From Clostridiales bacterium (GTDB lineage Bacteria > Bacillota > Clostridia > Christensenellales > Aristaeellaceae): 33,192 nt of DNA. The position numbers and the translations under genes were made by a program. This document shows, piece by piece, positions 8,752 to 15,752 of this stretch; position 1 is the first letter of the stretch, and every line of letters starts with the position of its first letter. The stretch lies in NCBI GenBank assembly GCA_016930575.1, contig JAFGGL010000075.1:1-33192 (forward strand), given 5' to 3'. Under the pieces are notes generated by a model that made no database searches, was not told the origin of the DNA, and saw nothing but the letters and a program-made list of their open reading frames with translations.

Positions 8752-10478
8752 TGGCGGAGCAGATCAAGACCTTCAAACAGCTTGAGGATATCAAGAAAGC
8801 ATATCTGGCGGCGCAGGAGAAATACGACTACATCGTATACGTCTGCGGCGGCGCGGGCTGTGTGGCCGCCAAGTGCGACGTGATCCGCAAAACCCTGATT
8901 GACGAAACGCAAAAAGCCGGCATCGGCGATACCGTTTCGGTCGTCCAGACCGGGTGCATGGGCACCTGCGCAGTCGGCCCCGTGATGCTGGTTACCCCCG
9001 GCAATATCTTTTACACGGAGCTTACGGCCGATAAAGTCAAAAAGATCGTAACCGGCCATCTGGCGGGCGGCAAGGTCGTGGAGGAATACACCTACTACGA
9101 CGCTGCGCTTGATAAGCACGTGCCCAAGATGGACGATATCGACTTCTTTAAAAAACAGGTCAAGATCGCGCTGCGCAACTGCGGCGCCATGGCCTATAAC
9201 GACATCGCCGCCTACATCGCCCGCGACGGCTACCAGGCGGCCTGCAAGGCGCTCACCGAGCTTTCCCCGCAGAAAGTGGTGGACGAGGTCATGGCCTCCG
9301 GCCTGCGCGGCCGCGGCGGCGCCGGCTTCCCCACCGGCATCAAATGGCAGGCGGCGCACGATTCCAAAGGCGACCGGAAATATATGGTCTGCAACGCCGA
9401 CGAGGGCGACCCCGGTGCGTTCATGGACCGCGCCATCCTGGACGGCGACCCGCACTCCGTGGTCGAGGGCATGCTGCTGGGCGGCTACGCCATCGGCGCG
9501 GACACCGGCTACATCTACATCCGCGCGGAGTACCCCGTGGCGGTGGAGCGCATCGGCGACGCCATCGACCAGGCGCGCGCGCACGGCTTGCTTGGCAAGG
9601 ATATCTTCGGCTCGGGCTTTGATTACGATTTGGAGATCCGCATCGGCGCGGGCGTGTACGTCTGCGGCGAGGAAACGGCGCTAATGGCCTCCATCGAAGG
9701 CAACCGCGGCGAACCCAGGCAAAAGCCGCCCCTGCCTTTCCAGAAAGGCCTGTTCGGCTGCCCCACGAACATCAATAACGTCGAAACCCTTGCAAACATC
9801 CCCGCGATCGTGAAAAACGGCGGCAAGTGGTACGCGCAGTACGGCACCGAGAAGTCCAAGGGCACCAAGGTGTTCGCGCTGGCCGGCGACGTGGTGATGA
9901 CGGGCATCGTGGAAGTGCCAATCGGCACGCCCATGCGCGAGATCATCTTCAATATCTGCGGTGGCGTACCGGACGGCAAGAAGTTCAAGGCCGTGCAGAG
10001 CGGCGGCCCCTCGGGCGGCGTGATCACCGATCTGGACCTCGACGTGCCTACCGATTATCAGTCCCTGCAGCAATTGGGCGCCATCGTGGGCTCGGGCATC
10101 CTGATCGTGATGAACGAGGACACCTGCATGGTGGACAGCGCCCGCTACTTCATGGAGTTCATCCGCGAGGAAAGCTGCGGCAAGTGCAACGCCTGCCGCC
10201 TCGGCACCAAGCGGATGCTGGAGATCCTGGAGCGCATCGTGGACGGCGAAGGCGAAGAAGGCGACGTGGAGCTTCTGGAAGAACTCTGCGAAGTCGTCGC
10301 CGAAACCTCGCTTTGCGGCCTGGGGCAAACCGCGCCCAACGCCGTGATGTCCACCATCCGGTATTTCCGCGACGAATACGACGAGCATATCCGCGACGGC
10401 ATCTGCCGCGCCGGCGTATGCTTCACCCAACGCGACAAGAAGGCATATCCGCAGCGGCTGCGCGGGCGTGTGCTGTAA
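8751..10478 (+). CDS. NADH-linked [FeFe] hydrogenase, NuoF-like flavin subunit (HydB/HndC)
   Basis: FMN- and NAD-binding diaphorase subunit. It has an N-terminal thioredoxin-like [2Fe-2S] module (CGGAGCVAAKC ... GCMGTCAVG), the NuoF core (GLRGRGGAGFPTG and CNADEGDPGAF for FMN/NAD, then GVYVCGEETALMASIEG), and the [4Fe-4S] site ESCGKCNACRLGT plus SLCGLGQTAPN. The protein is 575 aa and ends soon after HIRDGICRAGVC. HydB of Thermotoga-type complexes continues from here into a ferredoxin domain with two [4Fe-4S] clusters; that tail is absent, with no sign of a frameshift remnant in the 15-bp gap before hydA. Start ATG 8751 overlaps the previous stop. It should pass electrons between NAD(P)H and the HydA subunit. 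Confidence 0.94.
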   Translation: MAEQIKTFKQLEDIKKAYLAAQEKYDYIVYVCGGAGCVAAKCDVIRKTLIDETQKAGIGDTVSVVQTGCMGTCAVGPVMLVTPGNIFYTELTADKVKKIVTGHLAGGKVVEEYTYYDAALDKHVPKMDDIDFFKKQVKIALRNCGAMAYNDIAAYIARDGYQAACKALTELSPQKVVDEVMASGLRGRGGAGFPTGIKWQAAHDSKGDRKYMVCNADEGDPGAFMDRAILDGDPHSVVEGMLLGGYAIGADTGYIYIRAEYPVAVERIGDAIDQARAHGLLGKDIFGSGFDYDLEIRIGAGVYVCGEETALMASIEGNRGEPRQKPPLPFQKGLFGCPTNINNVETLANIPAIVKNGGKWYAQYGTEKSKGTKVFALAGDVVMTGIVEVPIGTPMREIIFNICGGVPDGKKFKAVQSGGPSGGVITDLDLDVPTDYQSLQQLGAIVGSGILIVMNEDTCMVDSARYFMEFIREESCGKCNACRLGTKRMLEILERIVDGEGEEGDVELLEELCEVVAETSLCGLGQTAPNAVMSTIRYFRDEYDEHIRDGICRAGVCFTQRDKKAYPQRLRGRVL

Positions 10479-10493
10479 AGGAGAAATAAAAAG

Positions 10494-12305
10494 ATGGCTG
10501 AGATTACGATCAACGGCTTGAAAGCCACCGTACCCGACGACGCCACCATTTTAGAGGCGGCCAAAACCGTCGGCATCCATATTCCCACGCTATGTAACAT
10601 GGCGGACGTGAGCTCGTTCGGCTCCTGCCGCATCTGTGTGGTCGAGGTGGAAGGCGCAAAGACCCTGCAGGTCTCGTGCTTGACGAAAGTGCGCGACGGC
10701 ATGGTGGTGAAAACCAACACCGGCAAGGTGCGCAAGGCCCGCCGTGTGCTCTACGAACTGCTGCTTTCCGACCACGACCAGGAATGCCTCACCTGCTCGC
10801 GCTCCGGCAGCTGCGAGCTGCAGGCGCTGGGCGAGACCCTGGGCGTCAGCGAAACCCGCTTCAAGGGCGAGCACGATTCCCCGCCGGAGGACGTGTCCGT
10901 CGCGATCACGCGCGATATGGGCAAGTGCATCCTCTGCCGCCGCTGCGTGGCCGCCTGCAACGAGATCCAGAACACCGGCGTATTGAACGCGCAGAACCGC
11001 GGTTTCGATACCGTAATCGCGCCTGCGATGGAAGGCAAGCTCGGCGACGCCAGCTGCGTATTCTGCGGCCAGTGCACCGTGGTGTGTCCCACCGGCGCGC
11101 TCAGGGAGACCGACGCGACCAAGAAGGTCTGGGAGATGCTTGATTCCGGCAAGCGCACCGTGGTGCAGGTCGCGCCAGCGATCCGCGTGGCCATCGGCGA
11201 GGAATTCGGCATGGAGCCCGGCTCGCAGGTCACCGGGAAGCTCGCCGCCGCGCTCAAGGCGCTGGGTTTTGACGACGTGTTCGACACCAACTTCGCCGCG
11301 GACCTCACCATCATCGAGGAAGGCACGGAGTTCCTGGGCCGCGTGAAAGCGGCGCTCACCGGCGGCGAGGCTACGCTGCCGATGGTTACCTCCTGCTCGC
11401 CCGGCTGGATCAAGTTCATCGAGCATCACTATCCCGACAGGCTCAAGCATATCTCCACCTGCAAATCCCCGCATATGATGATGGGCGCGCTGGTGAAGAG
11501 TTTCTACGCCGAGAAGATCGGCGTGAAGCCCGAGGATATGCGCGTGGTCTCGGTCATGCCGTGCACCGCCAAGAAGTTTGAGATCAACCGCCACGAGATG
11601 ATGAACAACGGCGTGCCCAACGTGGACGCCGTGCTCACCACCCGCGAGCTGGGCAGGATGATCCGCGAGGCGGGCATCGACTTCTGCGCGCTGCCCGACG
11701 CGGAGTTTGAAAACCCGCTGGGCATGTCCACCGGCGCGGCCGATATTTTCGGCGTCACCGGCGGCGTGATGGAAGCGGCGCTGCGCACGGTGTTCGAGCT
11801 GGTAACCGGCAAGGAGCTGCCTTTTGACAAGCTGCATGTCACCCCGATCGTCGGGTTTGAGCAGGTCAAGGAAGCCGCCATTACGATCGAGGATACTCTG
11901 CCCGCGTACGCGTTCCTCAAGGGCGTCACCGTGAAGGTCGCCGTCACCAGCGGCACCGCAGGCGCGACCATGCTGATGGACCAGCTGGAAAAAGGCGAGA
12001 GCCCCTACCATTTTATCGAGGTCATGGGCTGCCCGGGCGGGTGCATCATGGGCGGCGGCCAGCCGCGCTCCAAGGATCCCGATGTGAAGCAAAAGCGGCT
12101 CAAGGGCCTTTACACCGAAGACGAGGGCAAGGTGCTGCGCAAATCGCACGAGAACCCCTACATCACCAAACTCTACGAGGAATACCTCGGCGAGCCCAAC
12201 GGCCACAAGGCGCACGAGCTGCTCCACACGCACTACACCCCGCGCGGGATGGAGAACAGGCTCGCAGACAAAGAAATGGTACGTAAAGAGGTAAGCCCAG
12301 CCTGA
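10494..12305 (+). CDS. hydA: [FeFe] hydrogenase catalytic subunit
   Basis: Produces or oxidises H2 at the H-cluster in the cytoplasm. Domains over 603 aa: an N-terminal [2Fe-2S] ferredoxin (SSFGSCRICVVEVEG); a His-ligated [4Fe-4S] site (HDQECLTCSRSGSCELQ); a two-cluster ferredoxin (CILCRRCVAAC, CVFCGQCTVVCPTG); the H-cluster domain; and a small-subunit-like C-terminus ending near HTHYTPR. H-cluster motifs are TSCSPGW (L1, Cys301), VMPCTAKKFE (L2, Cys357) and EVMGCPGGC (L3, Cys513 and Cys517). The L1 motif has Ser302 where the standard enzymes have Cys. AAAGGAG precedes the ATG by 10 bases. Last gene of the operon; the maturases HydE, HydF and HydG are not in the window and must lie elsewhere. 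Confidence 0.96.
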   Translation: MAEITINGLKATVPDDATILEAAKTVGIHIPTLCNMADVSSFGSCRICVVEVEGAKTLQVSCLTKVRDGMVVKTNTGKVRKARRVLYELLLSDHDQECLTCSRSGSCELQALGETLGVSETRFKGEHDSPPEDVSVAITRDMGKCILCRRCVAACNEIQNTGVLNAQNRGFDTVIAPAMEGKLGDASCVFCGQCTVVCPTGALRETDATKKVWEMLDSGKRTVVQVAPAIRVAIGEEFGMEPGSQVTGKLAAALKALGFDDVFDTNFAADLTIIEEGTEFLGRVKAALTGGEATLPMVTSCSPGWIKFIEHHYPDRLKHISTCKSPHMMMGALVKSFYAEKIGVKPEDMRVVSVMPCTAKKFEINRHEMMNNGVPNVDAVLTTRELGRMIREAGIDFCALPDAEFENPLGMSTGAADIFGVTGGVMEAALRTVFELVTGKELPFDKLHVTPIVGFEQVKEAAITIEDTLPAYAFLKGVTVKVAVTSGTAGATMLMDQLEKGESPYHFIEVMGCPGGCIMGGGQPRSKDPDVKQKRLKGLYTEDEGKVLRKSHENPYITKLYEEYLGEPNGHKAHELLHTHYTPRGMENRLADKEMVRKEVSPA

Positions 12306-12585
12306 TTATAATACCCAATCAGCTATTGCGGCCCCGCCCTGCACAATGCTTGGGCGGGGCTACACGCTTCATTGCCTGCGGCAATTTCGGGCGCTATTCG
12401 GGCTACGCCCTCCCTTATTGTTGGCTGCGTCGGGCTCGAGCGTCACTTACAAACGAGTAAGCTCAGCTCTCGCCCTCCCTGCCGCTTAGCATCTCGGGCA
12501 TTCTGAACAGGCTGGAAATAGCACCACGTTTCAGAACCAAAACATATTGGCCGCGCTTTACAGCTCGGCCAGTTTTGTTTTCTCT
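12306..12585. other. Gene-free, GC-rich intergenic stretch after hydA
   Basis: No credible coding frame. A GC-rich stem-loop directly follows the operon (GCCCCGCCC at 12331-12339 pairing with GGGCGGGGC at 12352-12360), but no T-run follows it. Further small hairpins occur: ATTGCC-TGC-GGCAAT near 12371 and CTTAC-N6-GTAAG near 12447. The word CGCCCTCCCT occurs twice. It may be the trailer of the hydrogenase mRNA, a structured RNA or a decayed repeat; I cannot tell which. Confidence 0.4.
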
Positions 12586-12623
12586 TACCCTGCTTCTCTT
12601 TTTCCTAAAAGAGAAGCAGGGTA
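12586..12623. repeat. Long perfect hairpin, copy 1 of a dispersed palindromic repeat
   Basis: Two perfectly complementary 17-base arms (12586-12602 and 12607-12623) around a 4-base loop TCCT. The left arm begins TACCCTGCTTCTC. A diverged relative lies at 13773-13798, and the two share the surrounding sequence GTTTTC...CC...CTAAAAGA..AGCAGG. It ends 29 bases before the chosen start of the next gene. Confidence 0.7.
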
Positions 12624-12652
12624 TGATACAATATCCACAGGGGGATATGAGG

Positions 12653-13297
12653 ATGATGTTTAACGGAGTTAAATGGTTGTTTTTTGATATGGGCTCAACG
12701 CTTGTAGACGAAACCGATGCCTACAAGGTTTGGTTCCGGCGGGCGTCGGATGCGGTAGGTGGCGCGATCAGCCCGGAGGAGCTTTGGAAACGGTATCAGG
12801 AAGGCATGGCGCAATATAACGCAACGATTGCCGGGCACCTGAAGCCGTTCGGGTATCAGCATGAACGAACAGGGCATATGTACCCGTCGGAGCTGGACAG
12901 GGCGTACCCGGAGGCGAAGCCGCTGCTTGAAAAGCTTTCCAAAACATATAAGATCGGCGTGATCGCCAACCAATCCCGCGGCGCGGCGGAACGGCTTGAA
13001 AGCTATGGGCTTTTGCCCTACATCGATTTTGTGCTCGGTTCCGCTGAAGCCGGGCTTGTGAAACCCGACCCGCGTATCTTCCGGCTTGCGCTTGAAAAAG
13101 CGGGTTGTCGGCCCCGCGAAGCCGTGATGATCGGCGACCGTCCGGACAACGATATCTACCCCGCCAAACGCCTCGGCCTGCGCACCATCCGCATCCGTCA
13201 GGGCACCTCCTGTACCCAGCTTCCCAAATCACTGGCCTACGAAGCGGACGCGACCGTGCACAGCCTCGACGAACTCTACGAAGTTTTAGTCCGATAG
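12653..13297 (+). CDS. HAD-family hydrolase
   Basis: Predicted cytosolic phosphatase of the haloacid dehalogenase superfamily, 214 aa. Motifs: LFFDMGSTLVDE (motif I, with Gly at the position of the usual second Asp, as in the YihX-type DxG subgroup), GVIANQSRGA (motif II region), GLVKPDPRIF (motif III Lys) and VMIGDRPDNDIYPA (motif IV acidic residues). Substrate unknown. ATG 12653 is chosen because AGGGGG ends 8 bases before it; ATG 12647 is too close to that site, and the longer frame from 12575 would run through the hairpin at 12586-12623. It stands alone, and plus-strand transcription probably ends at the stem at 13516-13540. Confidence 0.85.
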   Translation: MMFNGVKWLFFDMGSTLVDETDAYKVWFRRASDAVGGAISPEELWKRYQEGMAQYNATIAGHLKPFGYQHERTGHMYPSELDRAYPEAKPLLEKLSKTYKIGVIANQSRGAAERLESYGLLPYIDFVLGSAEAGLVKPDPRIFRLALEKAGCRPREAVMIGDRPDNDIYPAKRLGLRTIRIRQGTSCTQLPKSLAYEADATVHSLDELYEVLVR

Positions 13298-13515
13298 GAT
13301 GTGCGGGGGCTGTGCACCCCCGCACCCCGCACCTAAGGACAGTGTCCACTCGGTTTCATTGTCGCGTGTTTCTCTATCGCTCACACGCTCTGTGAAACCT
13401 CCCAACTCCAGTTCGCTAGCTGCTACGCAGCTGCGCCACAAAGGGCACACTCTCACTTTCGTTGCCTTAGGTATCCCGGTATTGGCCGCGCGAAGCGCGG
13501 CCAAAGGCAAACGAA
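13298..13515. other. Intergenic stretch with two GC-rich hairpins
   Basis: GTGCGGGGG at 13301-13309 pairs with CCCCCGCAC at 13317-13325 immediately after the HAD gene, and TTGGCCGCGC at 13482-13491 pairs perfectly across GAA with GCGCGGCCAA at 13495-13504. The word TATTGGCCGCGC also occurs at about 12545. Neither hairpin is followed by Ts. No coding frame looks real here. Confidence 0.4.
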
Positions 13516-13540
13516 AATCCCTGACAGCGTCAGGGATTTT
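13516..13540. terminator. Bidirectional rho-independent terminator
   Basis: AATCCCTGAC pairs with GTCAGGGATT around the loop AGC. It is followed by TTTG on the plus strand, and the minus strand reads into TTTTCG. It sits 2 bases beyond the stop of the minus-strand 49-aa gene and downstream of the plus-strand HAD gene, so it can serve both. Confidence 0.88.
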
Positions 13541-13542
13541 TG

Positions 13543-13692
13543 TTATTTATCTTCTTCGTCCAAGTCTTCCCAGTCCTCATCCGTGAAGACCTCATCGTCC
13601 AAGTCTTCCCAATCCTCCTGCAGGGGGTCCTTGCCGTCGCCGTTGGCCAGCTCGAAAAACGCAAGTTCCTCCCATTGCTCCCTGTCCGTCAT
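13543..13692 (-). CDS. Small acidic protein with a duplicated EDWEDLD motif
   Basis: A 49-residue frame too short for most gene finders. Support: AGGAGG 7 bases before the ATG, and a terminator immediately after the stop. The sequence begins MTDREQWEELAFFELANG, and its second half contains EDWEDLDDE and EDWEDLDEE separated by a few residues, so it is very acidic (roughly 20 Asp/Glu) with no cysteine or membrane segment. I do not recognise a family. The near-identical DNA words that encode the duplication are a coding repeat, not a CRISPR-like array. It may be a small binding partner, but nothing in the sequence fixes a function. Confidence 0.72.
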   Translation of the reverse strand: MTDREQWEELAFFELANGDGKDPLQEDWEDLDDEVFTDEDWEDLDEEDK

Positions 13693-13772
13693 GCACACAC
13701 CTCCTAATGGGTGTTTATTATCCTATCCCTTGCCCGCACACAGCGCGGGCATAGCGGTTTTCGTTTTGCCGA

Positions 13773-13798
13773 CTTTTTCTTTGTTCTAAAAGAAAAAG
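13773..13798. repeat. AT-rich hairpin, copy 2 of the dispersed palindromic repeat
   Basis: CTTTTTCTTT pairs with AAAGAAAAAG around GTTCTA. The flanks and stem align with the 12586-12623 hairpin, and several differences preserve pairing. It lies 22 bases beyond the stop of the minus-strand ZIP transporter gene and may end its transcript, although no T-run follows on that strand. Confidence 0.6.
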
Positions 13799-13819
13799 CA
13801 GGAAACTCCCGTTCGTACC

Positions 13820-14629
13820 CTATTTCAGCAGCAGCAGGCTCAGCGCCATCACGGCCATGCCGGCGACGAGGCCGTAAATGGACAGGTGGTGCTCGCCGTA
13901 CTCGCGGGCGGCGGGCAGGAGTTCGTCAAGGCTGATAAACACCATGATTCCCGCGACGGCGGCGAAGGTGAAGCCGAACACGGCGTCGTTGAAGAACCGG
14001 AACAGTATCAGGTAGCCGATCGCCGCGCCTACGGGCTCGGCCAGCCCGGAGAGGAACGAAAGCCGGAACGCCTTTTTGCGGCTGCCCGTGGCGTAGAAGA
14101 TCGGCACGGCCACGGCGATGCCCTCGGGGATGTTGTGGATGGCGATGGCGACGGCGATCGGGATGCCCAACTGCGGGTCGGCCAGCGCGGCGGTGAAGGT
14201 GGCAAGCCCTTCGGGGAAGTTATGGATGCCGATCGCCAGCGCCGTCAGCACGCCCATGCGCTTGAGGCGGTTTTTATGGTGTTCAGCGTTCCCGTCCATC
14301 TCCTCCACGGTGTGCACCTCGTGCGGGTTCTCCGCCGAGGGGATCAGTTTATCAATGAGCGCGATCAGAAGAACACCGAAGAAAAACCCGCCCGCGGTCA
14401 CCCACGCGCCGGGTTTGTCGCCCAGCGCGGAGGAAAGCGCGGCATTGGCCTTCACCATGATTTCCACGAACGATACATAGATCATCACGCCCGCCGAGAA
14501 GCCCAGCGCGACGGAGAGGAACTTCGTGTTCGTCTTGTTGGTAATCAAGGATAACAGGCTGCCGATGCCGGTGGACAGGCCCGCCAGAAGCGTGAGTGAA
14601 AATGCAAACAGAACGTCATGTGTTGTCAT
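13820..14629 (-). CDS. zupT: ZIP-family zinc/divalent metal transporter, ZupT-like
   Basis: Integral membrane importer of Zn2+ and other divalent metals. At 269 aa it has the usual ZupT length, with about eight hydrophobic segments. The metal-path signatures are both present: [10 protein letters not shown] (His136, Asn137, Glu140) in helix IV and [10 protein letters not shown] (His165, Asn166, Glu169) in helix V. The loop before helix IV is rich in His and acidic residues ([18 protein letters not shown]), typical of a metal-collecting loop. AAGGAG lies 9 bases before the ATG. No zinc-type operator was recognised upstream. It is probably monocistronic: the next gene on this strand begins about 200 bp away and there is no overlap. 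Confidence 0.93.
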   Translation of the reverse strand: MTTHDVLFAFSLTLLAGLSTGIGSLLSLITNKTNTKFLSVALGFSAGVMIYVSFVEIMVKANAALSSALGDKPGAWVTAGGFFFGVLLIALIDKLIPSAENPHEVHTVEEMDGNAEHHKNRLKRMGVLTALAIGIHNFPEGLATFTAALADPQLGIPIAVAIAIHNIPEGIAVAVPIFYATGSRKKAFRLSFLSGLAEPVGAAIGYLILFRFFNDAVFGFTFAAVAGIMVFISLDELLPAAREYGEHHLSIYGLVAGMAVMALSLLLLK

Positions 14630-14647
14630 TGCAGAATACTCCTTATC

Positions 14648-14794
14648 GTGCGGCGAAAGCGTTTATATACAGCGGCGGCGCAGCGGCCGGAGATCATCCG
14701 CGCGCCGTTTGAACAGGTAGGGTATCCGGACAGAATCGGCGAATGCACGGGCCGGATCACCGCGCTGCCGATCAGCGCCGTGCCCTCTGCATAG
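14648..14794 (+). other. Possible gene remnant or very small frame
   Basis: In the gap upstream of zupT a plus-strand frame of 48 codons from GTG 14648 to TAG 14792 has codon choice like local genes and contains RAPFEQVGYPDRIGECTG. No ribosome site precedes it and I recognise no family. It could be the tail of a lost gene or chance; antisense overlap with the zupT leader makes independent expression doubtful. Confidence 0.2.
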
Positions 14795-14829
14795 AAAATA
14801 CCACGATGTATCCCCGCCGTGAAGCCGCG

Positions 14830-15705
14830 TTACTTATATTCTTCGTCATCCGAAAAAGCAACCGCGTTTGCGGGGATGCACCCGCGCACCAGACCGGCAG
14901 GCGTATCGGCTTCCACGTACGCCCAGGAAGTGCTGTTTTGCATCCAGCACAGGAAAGTCACTTCCGCGCCCTTTTGAAGCGTGGCCAACGGCGTATAGGC
15001 GATCAGCGGATCGTCCGTGATCGGGCAATTGTACAGCACGTTGGTAGGTTGGTAACTGAATATCAGATACGGCGCGTTCACGGTATCCTTCATTTGAGAA
15101 CCCGGGATATAGCCCATCCGCCCGCTGCCGCTGTTGAGGCGGTAGAGCGCCAGCAGCCAGCCGCTTTCCCAGCCGTATACGTACACCGCGCCGTTGGTCG
15201 AGGTCATCGCTTTGCCGTTTGCGCCGCGCACGTAGTTGTAGCCCGGCCCGGAGTACACATCCAGCTTCTGCCCGGGCGCGAACGGGTATTCCTCAAATCC
15301 CAGCGGGATATTATACAGCGGCGGTTCCAGCTCCGGCAGCGGTTTTCCGCCGGGATTGGTCGTGTCCAGGTCGCGCATCTCCTGGCGTATTTCCTTAACC
15401 AGCCGCTCGTTGTACCATTCGGTGCTGTTGCACCAATCGTAGGTGAAAGCGGGGTTTTCCGTGTACCAGGACTGGCTGTTGAAATAACTGTAATAGTGTC
15501 CCGTCGGGTTGAAGGGGAAGCCGTAACGCGCGAAAATCTCGTTTAGGATATAGCCCAGCGCGTCGTACTGCCACTCCCACAGCTCCGCTCTGGTCAGGCG
15601 GCGGCTGCCGCTGTCGGGGATGATATAGAAGTTGGACGCGCAGGACACGCCCTGCACCGTGAGCAAAACGAACAGCACGACCAGGATCAGCAGTCTCTTC
15701 TTCAT
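14830..15705 (-). CDS. Secreted YARHG-domain protein with SH3-like C-terminal part
   Basis: The 291-aa protein starts with a signal peptide (MKKRLLILVVLFVLLTVQG, with a possible lipobox-like VSCAS next). Residues about 34-85 match the YARHG extracellular domain: LTRAELWEWQYDALGYILN followed by EIFARYGFPF and a Phe/Trp/Tyr-rich end (YFNSQSWYTEN). The rest contains two bacterial-SH3-like stretches (PGQKLDVYSGPGYNYVRG and LATLQKGAEVTFLCW). It likely acts outside the membrane, perhaps at the cell wall; ligand unknown. ATG 15705 is used because AAAGGAG precedes it; a longer frame from 15756 lacks a site and would bury the signal peptide. It lies 47 bp after the membrane-protein gene and is probably cotranscribed with it. 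Confidence 0.8.
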   Translation of the reverse strand: MKKRLLILVVLFVLLTVQGVSCASNFYIIPDSGSRRLTRAELWEWQYDALGYILNEIFARYGFPFNPTGHYYSYFNSQSWYTENPAFTYDWCNSTEWYNERLVKEIRQEMRDLDTTNPGGKPLPELEPPLYNIPLGFEEYPFAPGQKLDVYSGPGYNYVRGANGKAMTSTNGAVYVYGWESGWLLALYRLNSGSGRMGYIPGSQMKDTVNAPYLIFSYQPTNVLYNCPITDDPLIAYTPLATLQKGAEVTFLCWMQNSTSWAYVEADTPAGLVRGCIPANAVAFSDDEEYK

Positions 15706-15752
15706 TGTTATCTCCTTTCGTTGAAAGCGCCTGCTCAGCGGCTGGGCGCCGG

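Noticed and set aside
12331-12360. GC-rich stem after hydA as a rho-independent terminator
   Set aside because: No T-run follows on either side, so it is listed only as a structure in the intergenic region.
13551-13620. Direct DNA repeat (GTCCAAGTCTTCCCA occurring twice) as a possible CRISPR or tandem array
   Set aside because: Only two copies exist, and they encode the duplicated EDWEDLD segment of the small acidic protein.
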